Source: Fontivita pretiosa (GTDB taxonomy: Bacteria > Planctomycetota > Phycisphaerae > Tepidisphaerales > Tepidisphaeraceae). From it: a DNA stretch of 64,000 nucleotides. The position numbers and the translations under genes were made by a program. The notes under the pieces are model-generated. The model was given only the letters and a program-made list of their open reading frames with translations. It was not told the DNA's origin and did no database searches. Location: assembly GCF_050410795.1 (NCBI RefSeq), contig NZ_CP191258.1:682001-746000 (forward strand), in the 5' to 3' direction. Of the stretch, positions 18,114 to 26,711 are shown in pieces (within the stretch, counting starts at the first letter, position 1; each line of letters begins with the position of its first letter).

Positions 18114-19436
18114 TTACGGCGGGCTTGCGTCGGCGGTAGTCGGGCTTTGCACCAGGACGCGCTGCCCGCCGGCCAGACGCTGATGCCCGGCGACGATCAC
18201 CTTCGCGTTCGGATCATCCAGACCTGCTCGCAGCGCCACGTAGTCGTGTTCCTGTGGGCCCAGCTCAACGACGTGCTCGACGGCTTGGCTGTCCGGGCCG
18301 ACGGTGAAGACACGATCCACGCCCGCGAAGGAGATCACCGCCCGCCGGGGCACGAAGATGACGTTCGCATCCTGGCCGGTGATGACGGTTCCCCGCGCGA
18401 ACGCCCCGGGGCGCAGCAGCCGCTGCGGGTTGGGGACGTTGGCCTCGATCTCGAAGGAGCGACTGCTGACGTTGATGGCGGGATTGATCCGCGCGACCTG
18501 GCCCTGAAAGGTTTGCGGGTAGCTTTCCACACGAACGTGCACGGGTTGCCCGAGCTTCAGCTCCGCCAGGAAGCGTTCGGGCACCGCCGCGCGAAAACGG
18601 ATCGGGTCATCGGCGACCAAGTCGAACATCGCCTCGCCCTCGCGCACGTAGGCGCCGATGGCCGCGCGACGCTGTGCGACCGCCCAGGGGACGACCAGGC
18701 CGGGCTGTGTTGAAGCAGTGGAAGAAGGAGTACTGTTGGAGTGATGTGCCGGCGCCGTCGGCGCGCGGACCATCGTATCCGCCAGTCGCTGCTGCGCCGC
18801 CGCCAACTCGCTCTGCCGCGAGCGCGCCAGCGCCAATTGCGATCGCGCTTCCAGCTCGGCCACAGCGTGATCGCGCTGCGCCACCTCGTAGGCGGTCTCC
18901 AGATCCGCGTAGTCCTGCTCACTGATCAGCGGCGGCTTGGCCTGGAAAAGCACGCGGGCGCGTTCGAGCCTGGCGCGGGCGTTGGCGGCCTGGAACTTGG
19001 CCCGCTCGACGGTGGCGACCGTGGCGACATCGAACTCGCTGTCGGGAAGTTCCGAGAGTCCGAGTTTGGCCAGCGCCTCTTTCAGCTCCATCTGTTTCTG
19101 CTCGACGGCCAGCTCGTAGTCGGTGGGATCGATCTGGGCCAGCGGCTGCGCGGGCGCGACGCGGTCACCGACATCAACGAATATGTCGCGGACGCGTCCG
19201 GGGACCTTGGCGCCAAGGGTAACATGCTCGTCGCCCCAGAGCGTACCGACGACCTCGACGATGCGTTCCAGCGGCCCGACACGCACCGGCGCAACCTGCA
19301 CGGCGATCGGATCACTCTGCGCCGCGGAGGGTTGCTGTGCCCGCGCCTGCCCGCGACCCTCGCGATCGCCGCAGCCGCTCAGCGCCGGCGACAGGGTGAT
19401 CAAGAGTAACAGGACGATGTTGGTTGGTGATTTCAT
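18114..19436 (-). CDS. RND efflux periplasmic adaptor (HlyD/AcrA family) lipoprotein
   Basis: This 440 aa protein begins MKSPTNIVLLLLITLSPALS followed by GC, a lipobox, so it should be a membrane-anchored lipoprotein. The barrel/lipoyl part is VEVVGTLWGDEHVTLGAKVP and GRVRDIFVDVGDRV. A long coiled-coil hairpin spans about residues 105-240, followed by the beta-barrel (PIRFRAAVPERFLAELKLGQ) and the membrane-proximal domain. It bridges the RND pump and the TolC-like channel encoded divergently on the plus strand (20.3-25.0 kb). The divergent arrangement suggests shared control by the TetR protein between them. A Ser/Thr/Pro-rich insert (HHSNSTPSSTAST) sits after the coiled coil. Confidence 0.9.
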   Translation of the reverse strand: MKSPTNIVLLLLITLSPALSGCGDREGRGQARAQQPSAAQSDPIAVQVAPVRVGPLERIVEVVGTLWGDEHVTLGAKVPGRVRDIFVDVGDRVAPAQPLAQIDPTDYELAVEQKQMELKEALAKLGLSELPDSEFDVATVATVERAKFQAANARARLERARVLFQAKPPLISEQDYADLETAYEVAQRDHAVAELEARSQLALARSRQSELAAAQQRLADTMVRAPTAPAHHSNSTPSSTASTQPGLVVPWAVAQRRAAIGAYVREGEAMFDLVADDPIRFRAAVPERFLAELKLGQPVHVRVESYPQTFQGQVARINPAINVSSRSFEIEANVPNPQRLLRPGAFARGTVITGQDANVIFVPRRAVISFAGVDRVFTVGPDSQAVEHVVELGPQEHDYVALRAGLDDPNAKVIVAGHQRLAGGQRVLVQSPTTADASPP

Positions 19437-19644
19437 GAAGCTCGGGCGTTGACCGTACCGTCGCTGTCTCTACAATCCAATACTGACGGGTCGGTTTTGG
19501 CGTTGATGGTAAACGGGAGGATTCTTCCCGGCAAGGCCAACGGTGAATTGCGTTGCCAGTATCACAGAGCGTCCCGCGCGTATCGGATCGAACGGGATTG
19601 CAGGAGACTTGGGTAGCTGCGTTTCCTGACCGCATTGACATCTG

Positions 19645-19700
19645 GCACGACCGGGAGGTCATGCCACAAGGAGCCTGCCCGCGCGACCGGGACGGTCGTG
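19645..19700. promoter_or_regulatory. Candidate TetR operators in the divergent control region
   Basis: Two related imperfect palindromes lie in the 292-bp gap between the adaptor gene and the regulator. One is GCACGACC-GGGA-GGTCATGC at 19645-19664 (arms match in 7 of 8 positions). The other is a CGACC-GGGAC-GGTCG core at 19685-19699. Their shared core GACCGGGA..GGTC and their place just upstream of the regulator start suit autorepression by the TetR protein. No clear -10 or -35 boxes are seen. Confidence 0.5.
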
Positions 19701-19728
19701 ACGCAAGCGCGGCATCGAGTTCCAGCCC

Positions 19729-20319
19729 ATGCAACGGCCGGATGAGGCAAAACGAGCGGCGATCATGGACGCGGCGGCGGAGCTGTTCGCGACGCGGCCG
19801 TTCCACGAGGTCCGCCTGGACGATATCGCCGAAGCAGCGCGCGTCGGCAAGGGCACCCTCTACATCTATTTCAAGAGCAAGGATGATCTGTACGGCTCGC
19901 TGATTCTCGAGGGCTTCAACCGTCTGGTCGAACGCCTCAAGACGCGATGCGACAGCGCCGGCACGCAGGAAAGCGCCTGGGAGACGCTGTCGTTGATCGT
20001 TCGCGAGCTGGTCATCTGGGCCAAGCGCTCGCCGTATTTCTTTCAGCTCATCCGGCCCGGGCAGCAGACCCCGTTTCCCGAACTCTACGAGAAGAAGCGC
20101 CGCGAGCTGGTGAAGCTGATCGAGGCGACGATCGTGCGGGGCGTGCGCGCCGGGGAGCTCAACGATCCGCGTCCGGACCTGACGGCACAGTTCATCCCTG
20201 CCTGTGTTCGCGGCACGCTGCGCTTCATCACCGGCGATGTGGGAGCCGAAACGCTGACGAATCACATTCTGCGCGTCATCGGCACGGGGATTCTCAGCAG
20301 GAGGACGCCGCCGGCATGA
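19729..20319 (+). CDS. TetR/AcrR family transcriptional regulator
   Basis: This 196 aa DNA-binding repressor has its helix-turn-helix at residues 7-53: AAIMDAAAELFATRPFHEVR, then LDDIAEAARVGKGTLYIYFK, the classic TetR pattern. The C-terminal part (about 70-190) is the ligand-binding helical bundle. It overlaps the next gene by 3 bases (its TGA lies within the ATGA of the TolC-like gene) and heads a plus-strand operon of regulator, channel and pump. It probably represses this operon and the divergent adaptor gene until a pump substrate binds. No strong ribosome site precedes the ATG. Confidence 0.92.
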   Translation: MQRPDEAKRAAIMDAAAELFATRPFHEVRLDDIAEAARVGKGTLYIYFKSKDDLYGSLILEGFNRLVERLKTRCDSAGTQESAWETLSLIVRELVIWAKRSPYFFQLIRPGQQTPFPELYEKKRRELVKLIEATIVRGVRAGELNDPRPDLTAQFIPACVRGTLRFITGDVGAETLTNHILRVIGTGILSRRTPPA

Positions 20320-21731
20320 ACAGCGCGATGCAGACAAGCTGCCGGGCGACGATCATCGCGATAGCACTGTCGCTGTCGGTGCTGGCGGTTGCGGGATGCC
20401 GTGTCGATCAGCAGAGGGAAGTTGCAACGTATCGGAAGATCCTTGATCTGGCGCCAACAACCGGGCAATCACCGGCCACTGCATTGAGTCTGCGCGACGC
20501 TTTGCTGCTGGCCAACCGCAACAACGAGAACCTGTCGATCGCGGGCGAGTCGTACCTGCGGGCGCTGATTGCGCGCAAGCGCACCGTCGCCAACTTCGTG
20601 CCGACCGTCGATCTGGTCGGGAGCTACTCCCGGCGAGATCCGGTCTCGAGCGATTCGAGCAGTGGCGGCGGCTCGCCGCAGAACAGCACGTTTGATCTGT
20701 CCGCGGAGCTGGATTGGAACCTGTTCGATGGCTTGCGTGACATCAACCGCTACTGGCGCGACACGTTTCTGATCGAGCAGCAGCGCCACAGCCTGCTGGC
20801 GTTTCAGGAATCGCTGCTGCTGGACGTGGCGAGAATCTACTACCAGGTGATGAGGTCGGAAGCATCGGTCAGGGTTCTGGAGAACTCGCTTCAGCTTCAG
20901 GAGGAGCGGCTGCGGGATGCGCGCGGGCGGCTGGAGGCGGGCGTGGCGCCGCCTCTGGATGTGGCTCAGACCGAAGCTCAGGTTTCGCAGACGCGCACGA
21001 TGCTGATCAATGCCCGGCGGGATGTGCAGCGTGCGCGAGATCTGCTGGTGCTGCTGAGCGGCGCGGAGGTATCGTCGGCGGCGCTGTCGGATGGGTTTGA
21101 GCTGCCCGCATCGCGCCCGTTGCTGGATGGCTGGCTTCAGACCGCGCGGGCCAATCGCCACGATCTGCTGGCCGCCAGCGCGGCCATCGACGCTGCGCGG
21201 CGAGAGGTCGAAGTCGCCTTCGGACAGTACTATCCGTCGGTGTCGCTGAATCTGGGCGCGTTTCTATATCGCGAGTCAGTGCCCACGGAGCGCGACTGGG
21301 ATGCGTTGCTGACGGCGAACCTGCCGATCTTCTCCGCCGGTCGCATCCACGCCGACGTGCGCCAAGCCTGGAGCTTTTATCGCGAAGCCCTGCTGGTTGG
21401 CGCCCGTCTGGAGCGCGAGGTGACGCAGCAGGTTCAGCAGGCGTATCACGACCTGACATCCAGCGATGCGCGGCTGGCGGAGCTGCGGGTTCGGTTGGCG
21501 GCGGCGGAAATGGCGTTCCAGCAGGCTGAAGGCTCGTATCGCGTCGGACGCGCAACCAACCTGGATCGCGTCGCAGCTCAGGACGCGTTGCTGGATGCAC
21601 AGCTCCAAATCGCCAGCGAGGCATTTGACCGAAAGGTGAATTATCTGTTTCTGCTCCAGGCATCGGGCGTATTGCGCGAGCAGATTGAAGCAGGATTTGT
21701 GACTGCGACGACACAGCCGGCGGCAAGGTAG
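20316..21731 (+). CDS. TolC-family outer membrane efflux lipoprotein
   Basis: This 471 aa protein forms the outer membrane channel of the RND system. It starts at the ATG overlapping the regulator stop, with the signal MNSAMQTSCRATIIAIALSL running to VAGC as lipobox. Two internally similar helical/beta halves follow: residues about 50-250 with SLRDALLLANRNNENLSIAG and LEAGVAPPLDVAQTEAQVSQ, and about 260-460 with VEVAFGQYYPSVSLNLGAFL and YRVGRATNLDRVAAQDALLD. Both repeats of the OEP domain are present, as expected for a trimeric barrel-tunnel. The RND gene starts 48 bp downstream. Confidence 0.92.
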   Translation: MNSAMQTSCRATIIAIALSLSVLAVAGCRVDQQREVATYRKILDLAPTTGQSPATALSLRDALLLANRNNENLSIAGESYLRALIARKRTVANFVPTVDLVGSYSRRDPVSSDSSSGGGSPQNSTFDLSAELDWNLFDGLRDINRYWRDTFLIEQQRHSLLAFQESLLLDVARIYYQVMRSEASVRVLENSLQLQEERLRDARGRLEAGVAPPLDVAQTEAQVSQTRTMLINARRDVQRARDLLVLLSGAEVSSAALSDGFELPASRPLLDGWLQTARANRHDLLAASAAIDAARREVEVAFGQYYPSVSLNLGAFLYRESVPTERDWDALLTANLPIFSAGRIHADVRQAWSFYREALLVGARLEREVTQQVQQAYHDLTSSDARLAELRVRLAAAEMAFQQAEGSYRVGRATNLDRVAAQDALLDAQLQIASEAFDRKVNYLFLLQASGVLREQIEAGFVTATTQPAAR

Positions 21732-21779
21732 ACTATCACGAGCCGACAGCGTTGGCTGCCGGTCCGTTCAACGATTGAG

Positions 21780-24700
21780 ATGCGGAAGTTCATCAACACC
21801 TTCATCGATCGCCCGGTCTTCGCCAGCATGGTGATTCTGTCGCTGGTGGTGGTTGGTGCCGCGGCACTGACAGGTCTGGGGATCGATCGCCTGCCTTCGG
21901 TGGACCTGCCGACGGTTTCGATTCGCACGAGCCTGCCCGGCGCCTCGCCGGAAGAAGTCGAGACCGAGCTGATCGAACCGATCGAAGAGGCGGTGAACAC
22001 GGTGGCGGGGATCGATGAGCTGCGAGCGATTGCAGGCAACGGCAGCGCGGTGGTGATCGTGACCTTCGACCTGAAACGCGACATCGACGTGGCCGCCCAG
22101 GACGTGCGCGACAAGGTCTCGACGGTAATCCGCGATCTGCCCGACGACGCCGATCCTCCGACGGTAAGCAAGTTCGATAACGACTCGCGTCCCGTGATGA
22201 CGCTGGCGTTGTCGGGGGACCGGACGCTGCGCGAGCTGACGGAGATCGCCGACAAGCTTGTCAAGGAACAGCTCGAGCGATCCAGGGGCGTGGGAGAAGT
22301 GGAGCTGGTGGGCGAGGCCGAGCGGACGATCAACATCGACGTGGATGCGGATCGTCTGGCGGCATACGGGCTGCCGATCACGGCGATCCGCGACGCGGTG
22401 GCCCGGCAGAACGCGGAAGTCCCCGGCGGCAATGTCACCGGCCCGCAGCGCGAACAGACGCTGCGAACACTCGGACGGCTGAGCAGCGCCCGTGAGTTTG
22501 CTGAGATGGTGATCAGCTATGTCAATGGCGCGCCTGTTCGCCTGCGCGATGTTGCAAGGGTTGAAGACGGCATCGCCGAGCGACGGTCCATCTCGCGTCT
22601 GAACGGCAGGCCCACGGTTACGCTCAACGTTCGCCGGCAAAGCGGCGCCAACACCATCGAAGTGATCGAATCGGTCAAGGCCAACGCCGAGCGAGTCCGC
22701 GCCCAGCTCCCTGCGGGCATCGAGCTTCAGGTGATCCAGGACCAGTCGCGATACATTTACACAGCACTGCACGAGATCAACGTGCACCTGGTGATGGGGT
22801 CGATCCTGGCGTGCCTGGTGGTGTTCGCGTTCACGCGTTCCTGGCGGAGCACGATCATCGCAGGCGTGGCAATTCCGGCATCGGTGATCAGCACGTTCGC
22901 GATGATGTGGGCGCTGGATTTCACGCTGAACAGCGTGACGATGCTGGCGCTGGTGCTGATGGTGGGCATCGTCATCGACGACGCCATCGTCGTGCTGGAG
23001 AACATTTTCCGCTTCGTCGAGGAAAAGAAGATGACCCCGATCGAGGCGGCGCGAAAGGGCACGGGGGAGATCGCGCTGGCGGTGCTGGCCACGACGCTGT
23101 CGCTGGCGGTGATCTTCGTGCCCGTCTCGTTCATGAGCTCGATCAGCGGGCGGTTTCTCTACCAGTTCGGAATCACCGCCGCCGTCGCGGTCATGGTCAG
23201 CCTCCTGGTCAGCTTTGTGCTCACGCCAACGCTCTCGGCGCGGGTGCTGGGGCGCGAAGCCGAAAAGGCCGCCAAATCCCACCACGGCGCCGGCAGCCGC
23301 GGCGGGTTCTATCGCTGGCTGGACCTGGCCTACACCGCCATGCTCCGCGCCGTGATGAAATACCGCTTCGTGACCGCGATCTTTGCGGTTCTGGTGATGG
23401 CGTCCAGTGTTCCGCTGTTCCATCACGTGCAGCAGGGATACCTGCCGCAGGGACAGGACGAGGCCGAGTTCCGCCTGGACCTGGAAGGCCCGCAGGGCAT
23501 GAGCCTGAACGCGATCGATCAGGTGGTGCGGTCGGTGGAGCAGGATCTGGCGAAGATCCCGCAGATCCGGACGGTGCTGGCCACAGCCGGAGGTGGATTC
23601 ATCGGGGGAGTCAACAGCGCCGAGTTCTACATCGGCATCGCGCCGCATCACGAGCGCTACTGGACGTTTTCGCGGTTGATCAAGGGGCTGCTTCGTGGCG
23701 ATCCGGGCGAGGCCTTCCGCGACAACTACACCCAGACCGACGTGATGAACAGGATCCGCCGCGAGCTGGGTCCCAAATACGCCGCACGCGGGATCTCCGT
23801 GCGCGTGCGAAACTACCCGAGCTTCAACATCGGCGGGGGAAACTTTGATATCGACTTTTCGATCTCCGGGCCCGATCTTCAGAAACTGGCCGAATACTCA
23901 CAGGAGCTGGCGCGTCGTGCTGAGAGACTCGGGGGGATCATCAACATCGACACGACGCTGGAGCTGGACAAGCCGGAGCTGCGCGTGGCGATCGACCGCG
24001 AGCGCGCTGCCGACCTGGGCATCTCCAGCCGCGACATCGGCACGGCGCTGCGGTTGATGATTGGCGGCGATCAGGAAATCAGCCGCTTCCGCGATCCGCA
24101 GTCGAACGAGAACTATGACGTTCGCCTGCGACTGGCCGAGCGGTATCGCGATGATCCGGCCCACATTCCCAACATCCTGCTGGCCGGCGAGGGCGGAAAG
24201 CTCGTGGAGTTGAGCAACATCGCGTCGGTGCAGCGGGCGGTCACCGCGGCAAGGATCGACCGCATCGACCGCGGACGGGATTCGCGCCTGCGCGCCACCG
24301 TCGCGCCGGGCTACGCGCTGGCCGACCGCACCGCGGCACTGCTGGCTGAGGCACAGGCGATGGGCATGGAACCCGGCTACGTCGTCTCCGTCCGCGGGCA
24401 GGGACGCGAATTCCAGCGAACCTACCGCGAGTTCGTCTTCGCCTTCGTGCTCTCGGTCGTGTTCATGTACATGATCCTGGCCAGCCAGTACGAGCACCTG
24501 GTGCATCCGATCACGATCCTGCTGTCGTTGCCGCTGGCGGTGCCCTTTGCGCTGCTGTCGCTGTGGCTGGCGGGCGAACAGCTCAACCTCTACTCGGCAT
24601 TGGGGATTCTGGTGCTGTTCGGAGTGGTCAAGAAGAACTCGATCCTTCAGATCGACCACATGAACCAGCTCCGCGCCGCCGGATACAGCCGCTACGACGC

Positions 24701-25019
24701 GGTGATCCAGGGGTGTCGCGACCGGCTTCGTCCGATTCTGATGACCACGCTGTGCCTGGTGGCGGGCATGCTGCCGCTGTGGATGGGCACCGGCCCGGGC
24801 GCCGAGGAACGCCGCGCCGTGGCGGTCGTGGTCATCGGCGGGCAGAGCCTGTCGCTGCTGCTGACGCTGCTGGTGACCCCCGTTGCCTACACACTGCTGG
24901 ACGATCTGGGGCTGGTGATTCTGCGACGTCGCCTGCGACGTCACGGGCGACCATTCGAGCATCCGGCCGACGTTGCAGCCCGTCCGACGGAAACTTCGGC
25001 AGCGGTGCTGTCGAAGTAA
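21780..25019 (+). CDS. RND family efflux pump, HAE1/AcrB-like
   Basis: This inner membrane proton antiporter of 1079 aa, slightly longer than the usual 1020-1050, exports hydrophobic or amphipathic compounds through the adaptor and TolC-like channel. The N-terminus is typical: MRKFINTFIDRPVFASMVIL. Twelve membrane segments are expected. TM4 has the proton-relay pair Asp400-Asp401 in VGIVIDDAIVVLENIFR. The second half repeats the plan (VFMYMILASQYEHLVHPITI; VLFGVVKKNSILQIDHMNQL; LRPILMTTLCLVAGMLPL). Large periplasmic loops flank each half. The DD-type TM4 and GVVKKNSIL suggest a multidrug (HAE1) rather than heavy-metal pump. The substrate is not predictable. Confidence 0.95.
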   Translation: MRKFINTFIDRPVFASMVILSLVVVGAAALTGLGIDRLPSVDLPTVSIRTSLPGASPEEVETELIEPIEEAVNTVAGIDELRAIAGNGSAVVIVTFDLKRDIDVAAQDVRDKVSTVIRDLPDDADPPTVSKFDNDSRPVMTLALSGDRTLRELTEIADKLVKEQLERSRGVGEVELVGEAERTINIDVDADRLAAYGLPITAIRDAVARQNAEVPGGNVTGPQREQTLRTLGRLSSAREFAEMVISYVNGAPVRLRDVARVEDGIAERRSISRLNGRPTVTLNVRRQSGANTIEVIESVKANAERVRAQLPAGIELQVIQDQSRYIYTALHEINVHLVMGSILACLVVFAFTRSWRSTIIAGVAIPASVISTFAMMWALDFTLNSVTMLALVLMVGIVIDDAIVVLENIFRFVEEKKMTPIEAARKGTGEIALAVLATTLSLAVIFVPVSFMSSISGRFLYQFGITAAVAVMVSLLVSFVLTPTLSARVLGREAEKAAKSHHGAGSRGGFYRWLDLAYTAMLRAVMKYRFVTAIFAVLVMASSVPLFHHVQQGYLPQGQDEAEFRLDLEGPQGMSLNAIDQVVRSVEQDLAKIPQIRTVLATAGGGFIGGVNSAEFYIGIAPHHERYWTFSRLIKGLLRGDPGEAFRDNYTQTDVMNRIRRELGPKYAARGISVRVRNYPSFNIGGGNFDIDFSISGPDLQKLAEYSQELARRAERLGGIINIDTTLELDKPELRVAIDRERAADLGISSRDIGTALRLMIGGDQEISRFRDPQSNENYDVRLRLAERYRDDPAHIPNILLAGEGGKLVELSNIASVQRAVTAARIDRIDRGRDSRLRATVAPGYALADRTAALLAEAQAMGMEPGYVVSVRGQGREFQRTYREFVFAFVLSVVFMYMILASQYEHLVHPITILLSLPLAVPFALLSLWLAGEQLNLYSALGILVLFGVVKKNSILQIDHMNQLRAAGYSRYDAVIQGCRDRLRPILMTTLCLVAGMLPLWMGTGPGAEERRAVAVVVIGGQSLSLLLTLLVTPVAYTLLDDLGLVILRRRLRRHGRPFEHPADVAARPTETSAAVLSK

Positions 25020-25141
25020 CCCAGGAATGTGCGGTTCGTTTGCACGACCAGTCTCGCCGCGGCGCCCCGACCAACTCGCGCCGCATTTTCCCGGCAACCT
25101 GCATGGGTTCACTGATCAGCAGTGATGTAGACTGACCAGCC

Positions 25142-25176
25142 TCGCCGAATGCATCCCCCGCATGCGCTTTCGGCGA
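25142..25176 (+). terminator. Strong hairpin downstream of RND operon
   Basis: TCGCCGAA (25142-25149) pairs with TTCGGCGA (25169-25176), and GCAT pairs with ATGC inside. It lies 120 bp after the RND stop and before the next gene. No U-tract follows, so the terminator function is inferred from position. Confidence 0.4.
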
Positions 25177-25204
25177 CGCATAACTCCACTTAGAATCACC
25201 CGAG

Positions 25205-26602
25205 ATGAAGCAGGGATCTCGTTTGGCCATCCTCCCGGTTTGCGCGCTCGTTGTCATACTCAGCACTGGCTGCAACGTTTCTGGCCCAAAGCACCCCTCG
25301 AGACAGACATTCGATGTCACCAGTTTCGGTGCCGTGGCGGACGGCAGAACGCTAAGCACCGGCGCGTTTCGCCGGGCGATCGAGGCGTGCGCGAGCGAGG
25401 GCGGCGGAACTGTGCGTGTGCCAGCGGGATGGTACCTCACCGGGCCGATCGACCTGGTCAGTAACATGACGCTGCACCTGGACGAGGGCGCGGTGATCAT
25501 GTTCAGCGATGATCCCGAGGAGTATCCGCCGGTCGAAACACGATGGGAAGGGATCATGCGCCAGGCTCGCCGGCCACTTTTGTGGGCCAACGGATGCACG
25601 AACGTGGCGATCACGGGATCGGGGATCATCGATGGTCAGGGCGCGCGGTGGTGGGAATCGATCCAGCGGATGCGACGCCAGCGGCAGAGTAGCCCCGCCA
25701 CGCCGCCGCCAACACCGGATGACGCGCTGCGGCGTCGCCCGCCGCTTGCGCAGTTCCGCGACTGCCGGCGCGTGCGGATCGAGGGGGTGACGTTCCAGAA
25801 CTCTCCGTTCTGGACGCTGCACCTGCTGTTCAGCGACGACATCGTGGTGCGCAATTGCAGGTTCCTGGCGCCGGAGGATGCGCCCAACACCGATGCGATG
25901 GATATCGACTCCTGCCGTCGGGTGCTGGTTGAAGACTGCCATGCCGACGTCGGGGATGACGCCTTCACGCTCAAGAGCGGCCGCGACGAGGATGGCCGGC
26001 GCGTCGCCCGCCCCACCGAGCGCGTTACCATCCGCGGATGCACGGTGAAGCGCGCCCATGGCGGAGTGGTGATCGGCTCGGAGATGTCCGGCGACGTACG
26101 GAACATCCGCTTTGAGAACTGCGATTTTGAGGGGACCGACACTGGGGTGCGGATCAAGACGATGCGTGGCCGCGGCGGCGTGGTCGAGAACGTCCGCGTG
26201 AACAACATCCGGATGAAGGACGTGATCAACAGCTTCCACATTACGATGCGCTATCGGTTCACCGAGCCGGAGCCTGTCTCGCAGCGCACGCCGAGGGTCC
26301 GTGACATCCGCATCCGCAACATCATCGCGCGCGACTCGCGGCGCGCCGGAGTGATTGATGGCCTGGAGGAGCGGCCGATCGAGGATGTTGCGTTTGAGAA
26401 CCTGGACATCACCGCCGCCGAGCCGTTGACGATCTCGGACGCCCGCTCGATCCGCCTGCGACGTGTGCGGATCGCCGCCGATGCGCTGCCGGCCTTGAAG
26501 ACGTGGCGAGTGGGCGATGTGAAGCTACAAAGCTGGTGTGAATCGCTGCGAGCGGCGGGGACGCAGCCGGCGGCGTCTGGCGGCGGCGCAGCGCAGCACT
26601 GA
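25205..26602 (+). CDS. Glycoside hydrolase family 28 (polygalacturonase-like) lipoprotein
   Basis: This 465 aa protein has a signal peptide and lipobox (VVILSTGC), so it is likely a surface or periplasmic lipoprotein. The fold is a right-handed beta-helix. GH28 motifs appear in order: NTDAMDID (NTD), VGDDAFTLKSG (DD, catalytic acids), AHGGVVIGSEMSG (the GHG position, here AHG), and GVRIKTMRGRGG (RIK). The N-terminal TFDVTSFGAVADGRT and SEGGGTVRVPAGWYLTGPI are also typical. It should hydrolyse galacturonan or a related uronic-acid polymer. The AHG in place of GHG suggests a divergent specificity. It stands as a single gene between the pump operon and a dockerin protein. Confidence 0.9.
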   Translation: MKQGSRLAILPVCALVVILSTGCNVSGPKHPSRQTFDVTSFGAVADGRTLSTGAFRRAIEACASEGGGTVRVPAGWYLTGPIDLVSNMTLHLDEGAVIMFSDDPEEYPPVETRWEGIMRQARRPLLWANGCTNVAITGSGIIDGQGARWWESIQRMRRQRQSSPATPPPTPDDALRRRPPLAQFRDCRRVRIEGVTFQNSPFWTLHLLFSDDIVVRNCRFLAPEDAPNTDAMDIDSCRRVLVEDCHADVGDDAFTLKSGRDEDGRRVARPTERVTIRGCTVKRAHGGVVIGSEMSGDVRNIRFENCDFEGTDTGVRIKTMRGRGGVVENVRVNNIRMKDVINSFHITMRYRFTEPEPVSQRTPRVRDIRIRNIIARDSRRAGVIDGLEERPIEDVAFENLDITAAEPLTISDARSIRLRRVRIAADALPALKTWRVGDVKLQSWCESLRAAGTQPAASGGGAAQH

Positions 26603-26699
26603 ACAGGCCGGAAAAGACTCCCGACCCCTTTTCTGTAAGATTCGCTGATAAAACAGGTTATGGGCGGGATTTTTCTTATATAACCAGCGCCGCTGCTGT

Positions 26700-26705
26700 T
26701 ACAAT
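26700..26705 (+). promoter_or_regulatory. Candidate -10 box giving a leaderless transcript
   Basis: TACAAT lies 6 bp before the ATG of the next gene, so transcription would begin at or near the start codon itself. No Shine-Dalgarno sequence is present. The -35 side is poor (TTCTTA, spacing too long), so this is tentative. Confidence 0.35.
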
Positions 26706-26711
26706 GCCTGC

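Noticed and set aside
17882..18139. An 85-codon plus-strand frame with ALPSGIGLIDIIAADPRIRD
   Set aside because: It looks protein-like in its second half but matches no family I know, lacks a start signal, and lies in a rearranged stretch. Not enough to call a gene.
21768..23651. A 627-codon minus-strand frame across the RND gene
   Set aside because: It is antisense to a clearly recognised RND pump and rich in His/Arg/Asp, as expected for a reverse-complement shadow.
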